From contig JBEKHH010000014.1 of the NCBI GenBank assembly GCA_050012375.1, positions 30,615-94,614 of the forward strand: a stretch of 64,000 nt of DNA. Reading direction: 5' to 3'. Shown piece after piece: positions 34,976 through 43,965 of the stretch; positions within the stretch are counted from its first letter, which is position 1; each line of letters opens with the position of its first letter. The translations under genes were made by a program, and so were the position numbers. Source of the stretch: PALSA-1353 sp050012375 (GTDB taxonomy: Bacteria > Planctomycetota > Phycisphaerae > Tepidisphaerales > Tepidisphaeraceae). Under the pieces are notes generated by a model. It was not told the DNA's origin. It was given only the letters and a program-made list of their open reading frames with translations, and did not search any database.

Positions 34976-37501
34976 ATGTTTGAACGATTTACGGACCGCG
35001 CTCGGAAGGTAATGGCCCTGGCCAACCAGGAAGCCCAGCGCTTTAATCATGAATACATCGGCACCGAACACATTCTGCTGGGCCTGGTCAAGGAAGGCAG
35101 CGGAGTCGGCGCTAACGTCCTGAAAAACCTGGACGTGGATTTGCGCAAGGTCCGCCTGGAAGTCGAGAAACTGGTCAAAAGCGGTCCGGACATGGTGACG
35201 ATGGGCAAATTGCCCCAGACGCCCAGGGCCAAGAAGGTCATAGAATACGCCATCGAAGAAGCCAGGAACCTGAATCACAATTACGTAGGAACGGAACACC
35301 TTTTGCTCGGTTTGCTGCGCGAGCACGATGGCGTGGCAGCCCAGGTGCTGATGAATTTGGGTCTGAAGTTGGAGGAAGTTAGGGAAGAGGTTCTTAATCT
35401 GTTGGGAGCTGGTGTGGAAAGCGAAGAACCCCAGGCACAGGAAAAACAAGGGCAGAGCCGCAAGAGCAAAACACCCGCATTGGACAGCTTCGGTCGCGAT
35501 TTGACCGAGCTGGCGCGGGAAGGGCAGCTTGACCCGGTCATCGGTCGAATGAAAGAGATCGAGCGGGTCATCCAAATCCTTTGCCGGCGGCAAAAGAACA
35601 ACCCGGTCCTTTTGGGCGAAGCGGGCGTGGGTAAGACCGCCATCGTCGAGGGGCTGGCCCAGATGGTCATCTCCAGCACCGTTCCGGAATTGCTGCACGA
35701 TCGGCGGATCGTGGTGCTGGATCTGGCGATGATGGTCGCGGGCACGAAATATCGCGGGCAGTTCGAGGAGCGGATCAAGGCGGTCATGAACGAAGTTCGC
35801 CGGGCCAAGAACGTCATACTATTCATCGACGAATTGCACACGTTGGTGGGCGCCGGCGGGGCCGAGGGCGCCATCGACGCCAGCAACGTGCTCAAGCCCG
35901 CCCTTTCGCGCGGCGAGATTCAGTGCATCGGCGCCACCACGTTCGACGAATACCGCAAGTACATCGAGAAGGACGCGGCGCTGGCGCGGCGGTTCCAGCC
36001 GATCACCGTCGATCCCCCGAGCACCACCGATACCATCGAAATCCTCAAAGGTTTGCGCGATCGGTATGAGGCCCACCACCGCGTCCAGATCCTGGATTCG
36101 GCGCTGGTTGCCGCCGTGGAGTTGTCGAACCGATACATCACCGGCCGCTGCCTGCCTGACAAGGCCATCGACGTGGTGGACGAGGCCGGGGCGCGCATCC
36201 GCCTTCGCAGCATGACCAAGCCGCCGAATCTGGCGGAGATTGAGGAGCAGATCGAACGGCTGAGCATCCAGAAGGACGAGGCCGTGCGAAACGCCGAGTA
36301 CGAGGAAGCCGCCAAGCTGCGCGATCAGGCCGAAGGCCTTCGCGCTAAGAAGGAAGAAATGCAGCGGCAGTGGCGCGAGCGGGCCAAGGAAGTGGACGGC
36401 GTCGTCGATGACGAAGTCATTGCCGAAGTCGTCAGCAAAATGACCGGCGTTCCGCTGACTCGACTTGAAAAAGAGGAAGCGCAGCGGCTGCTGGAACTGG
36501 AAAACGAACTGCACAAGCGGGTCGTCTCGCAGGACGAGGCGATCAGGACCGTCAGCAAAACCATCCGCCGCGCACGATCGGGTCTGAAAGATCCGCATCG
36601 GCCGATGGGAACGTTCCTGTTCCTTGGACCGTCGGGCGTCGGCAAGACGCTGCTGTCCAAGGCGCTGGCGGAATTCCTGTTCGGCGACGACGACGCGCTC
36701 GTTCAGATCGACATGAGCGAGTACATGGAGAAGCATAACGTGAGCCGCCTCATCGGCGCTCCGCCAGGGTACGTCGGCTACGAGGAGGGCGGACAGCTCA
36801 CGGAGCGCATCCGCCGCCGGCCTTACAGCGTCGTGCTCCTGGATGAAGTCGAGAAGGCACATCCCGACGTCTTCAACATGCTGCTTCAGATCATGGAAGA
36901 GGGACGCCTCACCGACAGCTTTGGCCGGCACGTCGATTTCCGCAACGTGGTCATGATCATGACCAGCAACATCGGCGCGGAGCTGATCAAGGACGGCGGC
37001 CCACAGTTCGGCCTTCAACCGAGCCGCAAGGGCGAGAAGGAAGAGCGGACCTACCAGACGATCAAGACGACGCTGACCAAGGAGATCGAGCGTTATTTCC
37101 GCCCGGAATTCATCGGGCGATTGGACGATGTGATCGTTTTCCGGCAACTCAGCCGGACGAACATGGAAGCCATCGTCGAGTTCGAGCTGAACAAGGTCAC
37201 CAAGCGGCTGACCGAGCACGGCGTGCGGATCGAGCTGACGCAGGAAGCCAAGGAGTTCCTCGTCGACAAGGGCACCAGCAGCGATTTCGGCGCTCGCCCG
37301 CTGCGGCGCGCGATCGAGCAGTACGTGGAAGACCCGCTCAGCGAGGAAATCCTCCGCGGCAATTTCAAGGGCAAGGACCTGGTGCGCATCACCGTCAAGA
37401 CCGAAGACAGCGGCGAAAAGCATCTGTTTTTTGACGCGTTGAACAGCGCTGCCGAAAAGGGCGAAAAGCCCGTCGCCGCGGCGTCATCGGATGCGACGTG
37501 A
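34976..37501 (+). CDS. clpC: ClpC-type AAA+ unfoldase
   Basis: An 841-residue HSP100 ATPase that feeds proteins to ClpP. Two Clp N repeats (about 3-65 and 78-142, with YIGTEHILLGL and YVGTEHLLLGL) are followed by AAA domain 1 with Walker A GEAGVGKT (214-221). A middle UVR-like coiled segment (NAEYEEAAKLRDQAEGL) is diagnostic of ClpC over ClpA. AAA domain 2 has Walker A GPSGVGKT (551-558). The ATG at 34976 is chosen because CAGGAG precedes it by 7-8 nt and MFERFTDRARKV is the family start. No mcsA/mcsB/ctsR cluster is present. A strong terminator follows. It is the natural homologue of the N-terminal repeats fused to the P450 at 6901. Confidence 0.97.
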   Translation: MFERFTDRARKVMALANQEAQRFNHEYIGTEHILLGLVKEGSGVGANVLKNLDVDLRKVRLEVEKLVKSGPDMVTMGKLPQTPRAKKVIEYAIEEARNLNHNYVGTEHLLLGLLREHDGVAAQVLMNLGLKLEEVREEVLNLLGAGVESEEPQAQEKQGQSRKSKTPALDSFGRDLTELAREGQLDPVIGRMKEIERVIQILCRRQKNNPVLLGEAGVGKTAIVEGLAQMVISSTVPELLHDRRIVVLDLAMMVAGTKYRGQFEERIKAVMNEVRRAKNVILFIDELHTLVGAGGAEGAIDASNVLKPALSRGEIQCIGATTFDEYRKYIEKDAALARRFQPITVDPPSTTDTIEILKGLRDRYEAHHRVQILDSALVAAVELSNRYITGRCLPDKAIDVVDEAGARIRLRSMTKPPNLAEIEEQIERLSIQKDEAVRNAEYEEAAKLRDQAEGLRAKKEEMQRQWRERAKEVDGVVDDEVIAEVVSKMTGVPLTRLEKEEAQRLLELENELHKRVVSQDEAIRTVSKTIRRARSGLKDPHRPMGTFLFLGPSGVGKTLLSKALAEFLFGDDDALVQIDMSEYMEKHNVSRLIGAPPGYVGYEEGGQLTERIRRRPYSVVLLDEVEKAHPDVFNMLLQIMEEGRLTDSFGRHVDFRNVVMIMTSNIGAELIKDGGPQFGLQPSRKGEKEERTYQTIKTTLTKEIERYFRPEFIGRLDDVIVFRQLSRTNMEAIVEFELNKVTKRLTEHGVRIELTQEAKEFLVDKGTSSDFGARPLRRAIEQYVEDPLSEEILRGNFKGKDLVRITVKTEDSGEKHLFFDALNSAAEKGEKPVAAASSDAT

Positions 37502-37532
37502 CGTCGTTTCACATTTGAGGCGCCCAAACCAA

Positions 37533-37565
37533 AAGCCCCCTCACAGCCGTGCGGGGGCTTTTTTT
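37533..37565 (+). terminator. Intrinsic terminator after clpC
   Basis: AAGCCCCC, 11-nt loop, GGGGGCTT followed by seven T residues, 30 nt beyond the clpC stop. The mirrored A-run means it may also act on the converging ABC operon. Confidence 0.9.
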
Positions 37566-37589
37566 CGGCAGAAGAAAAAACATTGATCT

Positions 37590-39095
37590 TCAGGCGGCCG
37601 CATCGCCCGGTTCTCCCACCCCGGCCATCAAGCGCAGAACCCGATCCTGATTCACCTGTTCGCGGGGTAGCTCCCCCACCATGCGCCCCTCGCGCATCAC
37701 GAGGATGCGCGTGGAGAGATTCAGCAGCTCCGGCAGCTCCGATGAAATCAGCATGATGCCGATCCCCTGCCTGGCCAGATCGTCGATGAGTGCGTGAATG
37801 GCCGCCTTGGTCCCCACGTCCACGCCGCGGGTGGGTTCGTCCACGATCAGGAGCCTGGCGTTTCGGCCCAACCACTTGGCGACAGCGACCTTCTGCTGAT
37901 TTCCGCCGCTCATGGCCGCGACCGGCGCTTCCAGCGACGAGGTCTTGACCCGAAGCTTCTCGAAATATTCCCCAGCCTTGGCCCGCTCGGATCGTTTGTC
38001 CATGACTCCCATCCGCCGGAAACGCCGCAGCATCGCCAGCGAAAAATTCTCCCGGCCACTCATCATCAGGACCAATCCCTGGCGCTTGCGGTCCTCCGGC
38101 ACCAGCGCGATGCCCCGCCGCATCGCCTCGCGAACATCCCCGAGGCGCAGCGCTTCGCCCTCCATCTCCACCGCGCCCTTGGCTCGGCCATCCAAGCCGA
38201 ATATCGCCTTGGCGATTTCGCTTCGCCCGGCGCCGACCAAACCGGCGAAACCCACGATCTCTCCCGCCCGCACGTCGAAGCTCACCTCCCTGAACTTCCC
38301 CGGCGACGACAGGTTTCTCACCGACAGCAACACCTTTCCCGGCGTGCCGGACAGATGCTGCGGAAAATACGCGTCGATGCTCCGGCCGATCATCATCCGC
38401 ACGACTTCGTCCGGGGTCGCCGCCGCGCGATTCAGCGTGCCAACGCATTTCCCATCCCTGAGCACCGTCACGCGATCACATAGCCGAAAGACTTCCGGCA
38501 TACGATGCGACACGTAAATCATCGTCACGCCGCGGGCGCGCAGGTCCTGGATCAATGCAAAGAGGTTCTGGGCATCCGGCTCGGCCAAAGAGCTGGTTGG
38601 CTCATCGAAAACGAGAATCCTCGCCCCGGTCCCCACGGCCGAGGCGATTTGCACGAGCTGCTCCTGAGCCGTCGAGAGCCCCCGCATGTTCTGCCGCACG
38701 TCGAGCTTGACGTCGATGCTCCCCAGCAGCTTTTCCGCTCGCCGAGCCATCTCCGCTCGGTCGATCCTCAGCCCCAGCTTCCGCCGCGGATAGCTGCCCA
38801 TGCACAGGTTCTCAGCCACGGAAAGATCGGCGCAAAAAGCCAATTCCTGGTGAACCATCCCGATGCCGGCGGCCCTTGCATCGGCGGGGGATGAAAAATG
38901 TTGTTCCACGCCGTCGATGAGAATCGCGCCCGAATCAGGCCCATAGATGCCGGCGAGGACTTTGCCGCAGGTGGATTTCCCCGCCCCATTTTCGCCCATC
39001 AGCCCGTGGCATTCCCCGCGTCCCACCGAAAACGAAACCGCATCCAGCGCCGTGACGCCGGCGAAGGTCTTCGTGATGCGGCGGAATTCGATCAC
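37590..39095 (-). CDS. Sugar ABC importer ATPase, RbsA/MglA type
   Basis: A 501-residue protein with two fused ABC domains, the layout of carbohydrate importers of the CUT2 class. Domain 1 has Walker A GENGAGKS (34-41), signature LSTAQEQ and Walker B ILVFDEPTSSL. Domain 2 has the degenerate P-loop GLVGAGRS usual in this family, signature MSGGNQQK and Walker B LLIVDEPTRGVDV. The start is GTG. It is the last gene of permease-binding protein-ATPase, transcribed on the minus strand, 51 bp after the binding-protein gene. The sugar cannot be named from sequence. Confidence 0.94.
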   Translation of the reverse strand: MIEFRRITKTFAGVTALDAVSFSVGRGECHGLMGENGAGKSTCGKVLAGIYGPDSGAILIDGVEQHFSSPADARAAGIGMVHQELAFCADLSVAENLCMGSYPRRKLGLRIDRAEMARRAEKLLGSIDVKLDVRQNMRGLSTAQEQLVQIASAVGTGARILVFDEPTSSLAEPDAQNLFALIQDLRARGVTMIYVSHRMPEVFRLCDRVTVLRDGKCVGTLNRAAATPDEVVRMMIGRSIDAYFPQHLSGTPGKVLLSVRNLSSPGKFREVSFDVRAGEIVGFAGLVGAGRSEIAKAIFGLDGRAKGAVEMEGEALRLGDVREAMRRGIALVPEDRKRQGLVLMMSGRENFSLAMLRRFRRMGVMDKRSERAKAGEYFEKLRVKTSSLEAPVAAMSGGNQQKVAVAKWLGRNARLLIVDEPTRGVDVGTKAAIHALIDDLARQGIGIMLISSELPELLNLSTRILVMREGRMVGELPREQVNQDRVLRLMAGVGEPGDAAA

Positions 39096-39146
39096 GGCTT
39101 CACATTCAGAGCCACCGACTTACCTCGGCGGGCCGCCGGCAACGAC

Positions 39147-40226
39147 TCACTTCTTGAGCCACTTATCCCAATACCCCGCGAAATCGTCCACGGCCACGCG
39201 CTGCACATTCGGCTGCGCCGGCAGCGACGGATCGGGCTTTGCCAGGGTCACGATCGTGAGCGGATTGGGAATCGCATGCGTGATCGGATTCATTCCCTCC
39301 GGGTCTTTGCCCTTCAGAATCTTATCCACCAGGATTTCCACGGTTCGATGGCCCCAGCCGTAGCAATCCTGCGAGATGAGTTCCTCCACATACCCGTTGC
39401 GGATGTATTCCAATTGTTTCGGCAGCGCATCGGTTGACACCACCTTGATCGAGCCGGGCGGCTTCCATTGCAGCGCATCATCGGTGAATAGCGGCCAACC
39501 GCCTACAAACACCCAACCGTCGATCTTCCCCGCATTGGCGGCCATGACTGAACTGATTCTCTCAGCCGCGGCGCCGGGCGTTTCCTCGTGATAGTAAACG
39601 CCGTTGCCGTCGCCGTTCAGCTCGTGCATATTCGGGTATTTCGCCAATTCCTCCCGCACGGCCTTCACGCGAAGCTGAAGGTTGGGGGCCGTCTGCCGCC
39701 CGGCCAGAATCGCGATGGTTCCCTTCTCGCCCATGATCCGGGCCAGTTCCGACACGAGCAGATGCCCCAATTGCGTGTCATCCGTTCCATAATTGCACAT
39801 GCGTTTGGAGTCCGGCGCATCGGAGTCGAAGCAGACCACCAGCACCCCCTTGTCCACCGCGTCATTGATCGCCGAATTCAGCATCCGCGCTTCCGAGCAC
39901 GAAACCGTGATGCCATCCACCTTCTCATTGGTCAGCGAGCCGATGGCGTCGGCCTGTTTTGCGGCATCATCGGTCGGCGGCGTGCGCCAATCGATCTCGA
40001 TGTCCACACCGTTCTTGTCCCCGAGTTCCTTAGCGGCATCCATCGCCCCGGTATGCGCCGCCTGGAAAACATCGTTGGCCTCGCTCTTGGCGACCATGCC
40101 GATTCGGATCGTCCGCTTGCCGCCTGCGCCGGCGGCGTTCTCCGCCTTCTTGCACCCCGCCGGCAACAGCATCGCCATCGCGACGACCGCAATCAGACTT
40201 CCGAAAACCCGTGATTTTCCTCGCAT
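39147..40226 (-). CDS. Sugar-binding lipoprotein of the CUT2 importer
   Basis: A 359-residue periplasmic-binding-fold protein (ribose/galactose type). The lipoprotein signal ends LLPAGC (Cys25), so it is tethered to the membrane. IRIGMVAKSEANDVFQAAHTGAMDAA begins the first lobe; VVCFDSDAPDSKRMCNYGTDDTQLG is the hinge and ligand region; VVSTDALPKQLEYIRNGYVEELISQDCYGWG is typical of the second lobe. Start set at 40226, where GGAGGT lies 7 nt upstream. Middle gene of the importer operon. Related proteins bind ribose, xylose, rhamnose or inositol; which applies is unknown. Confidence 0.92.
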   Translation of the reverse strand: MRGKSRVFGSLIAVVAMAMLLPAGCKKAENAAGAGGKRTIRIGMVAKSEANDVFQAAHTGAMDAAKELGDKNGVDIEIDWRTPPTDDAAKQADAIGSLTNEKVDGITVSCSEARMLNSAINDAVDKGVLVVCFDSDAPDSKRMCNYGTDDTQLGHLLVSELARIMGEKGTIAILAGRQTAPNLQLRVKAVREELAKYPNMHELNGDGNGVYYHEETPGAAAERISSVMAANAGKIDGWVFVGGWPLFTDDALQWKPPGSIKVVSTDALPKQLEYIRNGYVEELISQDCYGWGHRTVEILVDKILKGKDPEGMNPITHAIPNPLTIVTLAKPDPSLPAQPNVQRVAVDDFAGYWDKWLKK

Positions 40227-40249
40227 ACCGGACCTCCGCTCGAAGTGCC

Positions 40250-41350
40250 TCAAACCGATGCCTTTGCGCCGGCCAACCGGCGCTGTCGCAGATATTCGCT
40301 GAAATTGTCGATGGCTGCCGCCAGAACGATCGCGCCTCCGACAATAATCAATTGGTATTCCACTTTCCATTTCAGGGCGATGATTCCATCCTGAATCATG
40401 GCGATGATGAGCGTGCCCAGGAGCGCCCCCAAGGCCGTTCCGCGTCCGCCGGAGAGGCTCGCCCCGCCCACCACGGCCGCCGCCACCACCGTCAGTTCAT
40501 ACCCGGTCGCATCCGCCGTCGAAGCGCCGCCGAACCTGCCCAGCCAGACCATTCCAGCGATCCCAGCCGTCAGGCCCGCCACCGCATAGACCCGCAGTTT
40601 GATCCAGTTGGTGCGCAATCCGCTGAATCGAGCCGCCTCCTCGTTCCCGCCCAGGGCGTAGATTTCCCGGCCGCCAACCGTTTGCGACAGATAAAACCAC
40701 CCGATGGCGGCGATGACGAGCATGACCACCATCGGCATGGGCCGATGGCCCCAGGCTTCCATGCGCATGAAATGGTCGGTAAAGGCGAGGGGAATTCGCC
40801 GATCGGCCGGCGGGAGTTCCTGAAATTTCGTCGTCACCACCGTGATGCCGCGGAAAATGCTCAAGGTCCCAAGCGTCACGATGAACGGATGCAGCCGCAG
40901 GCCAACGACCAGGCCCCCGTTGATCAATCCGCATAACAATCCAACCCCCATCGGCACCGCAAACGCCATCGGCAGCACTTTCCACGCCGGCGCATCCACC
41001 GGCAGATATTGCAACACCCGCGCCCCCGTGAACGCCGACAGCGCCATGATCGAGCCGACCGAAATGTCGATTCCCCCGGAGATGATCACCAGCGTCATCC
41101 CCACGGCCATGATCGCATAGTACGACATCGGCGTGGCCACCTGGTCGATCAGGTTCCCCGCATTCAAAAACGTGTTGTTTTCACCCGGCTGGGCTTCGAC
41201 ATATCCAAAAACGCTCAGGCCGATCCCCATGATGAGAATGACGATCACAAGCCCCAATTCCTGAACCCGCGGCAACCCGCGGCGACGGGGGAAAGCTTCA
41301 AGAGAGACGGCGGTCTGTTCCGCGGGAGTGTCAGTTTTCATCTGCGACAT
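40250..41350 (-). CDS. CUT2 sugar ABC importer permease
   Basis: A 366-residue membrane protein with about nine or ten segments, like RbsC. MAVGMTLVIISGGIDISVGSIMALSA is the diagnostic RbsC-family segment, followed by GLINGGLVVGLRLHPFIVTLGTLSIFRG. A soluble N-terminal tail of about 35 residues precedes the first segment; an in-frame ATG four codons in is an alternative start. First gene of the importer operon, divergent from the nitroreductase gene across 168 bp. Confidence 0.93.
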   Translation of the reverse strand: MSQMKTDTPAEQTAVSLEAFPRRRGLPRVQELGLVIVILIMGIGLSVFGYVEAQPGENNTFLNAGNLIDQVATPMSYYAIMAVGMTLVIISGGIDISVGSIMALSAFTGARVLQYLPVDAPAWKVLPMAFAVPMGVGLLCGLINGGLVVGLRLHPFIVTLGTLSIFRGITVVTTKFQELPPADRRIPLAFTDHFMRMEAWGHRPMPMVVMLVIAAIGWFYLSQTVGGREIYALGGNEEAARFSGLRTNWIKLRVYAVAGLTAGIAGMVWLGRFGGASTADATGYELTVVAAAVVGGASLSGGRGTALGALLGTLIIAMIQDGIIALKWKVEYQLIIVGGAIVLAAAIDNFSEYLRQRRLAGAKASV

Positions 41351-41518
41351 CGCTCTTATTTGCTTTCCATTACCACAACAACTCGGCTGGTTCCATCTTC
41401 AGCCCCGCATTGCCTCGAGATCGCAAGCGGCAATGATTTGACCGAATGTCGATTTGCAGTTGCGCCGCCTGTTGCCTATTGTGAAACGATCGCAAAGCAG
41501 AGAAAGCAGGAAAAGCAA

Positions 41519-42118
41519 ATGACAAGCCCAATATCCGAAGACGCTCTCGACCTTATTTTCCGCAAGGCCCGCACCTATTCGACCTTTCTTCCCAAGCCGG
41601 TTGGCGATGATGTGCTCCGCGCGGCCTACGATCTGGCCAAGCTGGGTCCAACCTCCGCCAACACGATGCCGCTGCGCATTGTCTTCGTAAAATCTGCCGC
41701 GGCCAAGGAGCGCCTCAAGCCCGCGCTGGAAGGGAGCAACGTCGGGAGATCGACGGCCGCCCCGGTCACCGCCATCTTCGCCGACGATCTGCGATTTTAC
41801 GAACATATTCCCAGGCTCTTTCCGCAGGCGCCCGGATTCAAGGATTTTTTCGCCGCGCCGGATAATGCCGCGTTCGCCAAAATTCACGCCTTCCGCAACG
41901 CCACGTTGCAAGGCGCTTATTTCATCATCGCCGCCCGGGCCCTGGGCCTGGATTGCGGCCCGATGTCCGGCTTCAACAATGCCAAGGTGGACGCCGAGTT
42001 CTTTCCCGACGGCCGATACAAATCCAACTTCCTGATGAACATCGGCTATGGCGACAAATCGAAGCTGCGTCCCCGCAACCCCCGGCTGGAATTCGACGAG
42101 GCGTGCAAGATCGTGTGA
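41519..42118 (+). CDS. Nitroreductase-family oxidoreductase, RutE-like
   Basis: A 199-residue FMN protein of the nitroreductase fold. ALDLIFRKARTYSTF, LAKLGPTSANTMPLRIVFV and IIAARALGLDCGPMSGFN follow the order seen in RutE/HadB-type malonic semialdehyde reductases (about 196 residues), which are small members of the family. RutE reduces 3-oxopropanoate to 3-hydroxypropanoate in pyrimidine breakdown; no other rut genes are here, so the substrate is uncertain. The frame is open far upstream, but AGGA 7 nt before the ATG at 41519 and homology set this start. A candidate promoter, TTGCAG-N17-TATTGT, lies at 41454-41482. Confidence 0.85.
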   Translation: MTSPISEDALDLIFRKARTYSTFLPKPVGDDVLRAAYDLAKLGPTSANTMPLRIVFVKSAAAKERLKPALEGSNVGRSTAAPVTAIFADDLRFYEHIPRLFPQAPGFKDFFAAPDNAAFAKIHAFRNATLQGAYFIIAARALGLDCGPMSGFNNAKVDAEFFPDGRYKSNFLMNIGYGDKSKLRPRNPRLEFDEACKIV

Positions 42119-42178
42119 GATAAAAAGGCAAACGCGGCTGCATTTGATTCTTGACTTCGACTCTTCGGTCGCTCACAA

Positions 42179-43192
42179 ATGCGCACAACCATGGCGATCC
42201 GGGCCGCGCTGGCAATCACTTTGCTTGTCCTATCGGCGGCGTGCGCTGAAAAACATTCGGGAGAGTCCGTGGCAACCAGGGTGAAGGTGGAGCGCGTCGC
42301 GTATCGAGGGTTCGCCGATGCCGTCCGAATTGCCAACGGGACGGTTGAAGCGATCGTCGTCCCATCCATCGGCGGGCGGCTGATGCGCTTCGCGACGGTG
42401 GGTGGCGACAATGTCCTGTGGGAAAATCCCACCGTGGCGGTATCGCAAGCGGGGCAATCGGGAAATTGGGGCGGTGAAAAAAGTTGGCCCTGGCCACAAG
42501 ACCAATGGCCCCAGCGCACGGGCCAGGACTGGCCGCCTCCGCCCGCATCGGATCAGTATCCGTATCAGTGTCAGATCGAAGCCGACGGCGTCCGGCTCAT
42601 CTCCCAGACGTTGAGCGGCTACGATGTGCAAATTGTCCGCGAGTTCAAAATGGCTCCCGCGGGCGCGGAGATGATTGAGGAGATTTCTTTCCAGGCCGCG
42701 GGACCCGCCGCCGGCGCAGCTCCCGCCGGGGTCTGGTCCATCGCCGAAGTTCCTGTGACGAAGAATATCTTTGTGCGGCAGACGGGCGACACGGTGCGCC
42801 CGCTTGGTTTTTCGCCGTGGCCGCTTCCGGGAAAAGCGATCGGCGGAATTCTGATGCTCGATCGCCCCGCCGATTTCAAAAGCAAAATCGGTTTGGACGC
42901 CGACCTGCTCGCGGTGGCGCTCCGGAAGCAACTGCTTTCGATCGAGCTTCGCGAGGTGTCTCCGCCCGCCGCGGGGTATGTCCCAGGAGAAAAAGCCCAG
43001 CTTTATGCCGAGCCGGATTCTTCGCCCGCCGTGGCCGGTCTGGGGGGATTCACCGAGTTGGAATTTACTTCTCCCACGGGAACCGTCGGCAATCAGCCGG
43101 TGCGGATGACGACGATCTGGAAATTGGAACCGCTGGCACAAGCCGACGACGACGCGGCGATCGCACGAAGGCTTTCAAGCAGATCGAGATAG
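42179..43192 (+). CDS. DUF4380-like lipoprotein
   Basis: A 337-residue exported protein. Its signal ends LSAAC (Cys22), so it is likely lipidated. The mature part begins VKVERVAYRGFADAVRIANG and VEAIVVPSIGGRLMRF, the opening strands seen in DUF4380/aldose-epimerase-like beta-sandwich proteins of planctomycetes; the GGRLMRF segment and WENP follow closely. Such folds bind sugars, but the catalytic His pair of galactose mutarotase is not evident. Downstream lies the RAYT element. Function unknown; carbohydrate binding likely. Confidence 0.72.
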   Translation: MRTTMAIRAALAITLLVLSAACAEKHSGESVATRVKVERVAYRGFADAVRIANGTVEAIVVPSIGGRLMRFATVGGDNVLWENPTVAVSQAGQSGNWGGEKSWPWPQDQWPQRTGQDWPPPPASDQYPYQCQIEADGVRLISQTLSGYDVQIVREFKMAPAGAEMIEEISFQAAGPAAGAAPAGVWSIAEVPVTKNIFVRQTGDTVRPLGFSPWPLPGKAIGGILMLDRPADFKSKIGLDADLLAVALRKQLLSIELREVSPPAAGYVPGEKAQLYAEPDSSPAVAGLGGFTELEFTSPTGTVGNQPVRMTTIWKLEPLAQADDDAAIARRLSSRSR

Positions 43193-43195
43193 AAA

Positions 43196-43958
43196 CCTGA
43201 AGGGGAAAGGGCTCTACTTACGCTTCTTTTTTCGCCATCCCGGTTGGCGACCCCGTGGCCGAATGGTGCTTTGCAGGTCGAATCGCTCGACGGTCGCCCG
43301 CACCCACGAATCGCTGCCCAGCGGCCGGCCACGCTCGGCGGCAATGCGAATCGCCTGCAATTCTTCCCGCTTCAACGGCCGATTGACCCGTTCTACCCAG
43401 TTGCGCGGCTTTGGGATCGGCCATTGGCTCAATAAATCACGAATTGGACCAGGGCCATGCAGGCTGGCGCGCAGGCTGCTCCATTTCCATTGCTGGGCGC
43501 GCTTGACGAGTTTGGCCCGCAACGGATTGCCTTCAACGTAACGAAGCACCGATTCCAGGTGCGCGCTTTTCTGGATCATGAAGCTCTTGAATCGACTTTG
43601 GTAGACGCGGCCCGTGCCGACGGCCTTGTGCGCGACCTGCCAGCGCGCAGCGTGGGTGAGGCTTAAGTAGCCGAAGAACCGTGAAAGCTCGCCATCCCGG
43701 CGCGGCCAGACGACAAAGTGCCAGTGGTTGGGCATGATGCACCAGCCCAATATTCGGATCGGACGCCGCGCCTGCGCCTGCAACAGGACGTTGTAGAACG
43801 CAAGGAAGTCAGCCGCTTTGCGGAACAGCCGCGGCTTGCCGCTGGCGCGGCTGAGGACGTGATAGACATGGCCGCCGGGAGCGACACGAGGGGCGCGAGG
43901 CATGGATGGGAAGATACCCGCACCGCCGCCGGAAGTAAAGGGAGGTGTCCCCTTCAGG
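43196..43958 (-). mobile_element. RAYT-type element with 11-bp terminal inverted repeats
   Basis: CCTGAAGGGGA at 43196-43206 and its exact complement at 43948-43958 bracket the Y1-like transposase gene. The right end also folds on itself (AAGGGA-GGTG-TCCCCTT, one bulge), as REP hairpins do. The element sits between two convergent genes, 3 bp after one stop codon and 7 bp from the other. No target-site duplication was recognised, which is normal for Y1 transposases. Confidence 0.65.
43214..43903 (-). CDS. REP-associated tyrosine transposase (RAYT)
   Basis: A 229-residue Y1 transposase relative. The N-terminal HVYHVLSRASGKPRLF, the metal-binding MPNHWHFVVWP (His60 and His62) and GRVYQSRFKSF are in RAYT order, followed by RYVEGNPLRAKLV and WKWSSL. 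The catalytic Tyr is probably Tyr101 or Tyr122; I cannot decide between them. The C-terminus is very basic (RPRGRQPGWRKKKRK). RAYTs are single-copy domesticated transposases that mobilise short hairpin repeats rather than themselves. The frame extends upstream into the pectinesterase gene, but ATG 43903 matches the family start. It appears intact. Confidence 0.9.
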   Translation of the reverse strand: MPRAPRVAPGGHVYHVLSRASGKPRLFRKAADFLAFYNVLLQAQARRPIRILGWCIMPNHWHFVVWPRRDGELSRFFGYLSLTHAARWQVAHKAVGTGRVYQSRFKSFMIQKSAHLESVLRYVEGNPLRAKLVKRAQQWKWSSLRASLHGPGPIRDLLSQWPIPKPRNWVERVNRPLKREELQAIRIAAERGRPLGSDSWVRATVERFDLQSTIRPRGRQPGWRKKKRK

Positions 43959-43965
43959 CATCCGC

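Noticed and set aside
35819..37423. A 534-codon minus-strand frame inside clpC
   Set aside because: Mirror of clpC, which has full-length homology and its own promoter and terminator.
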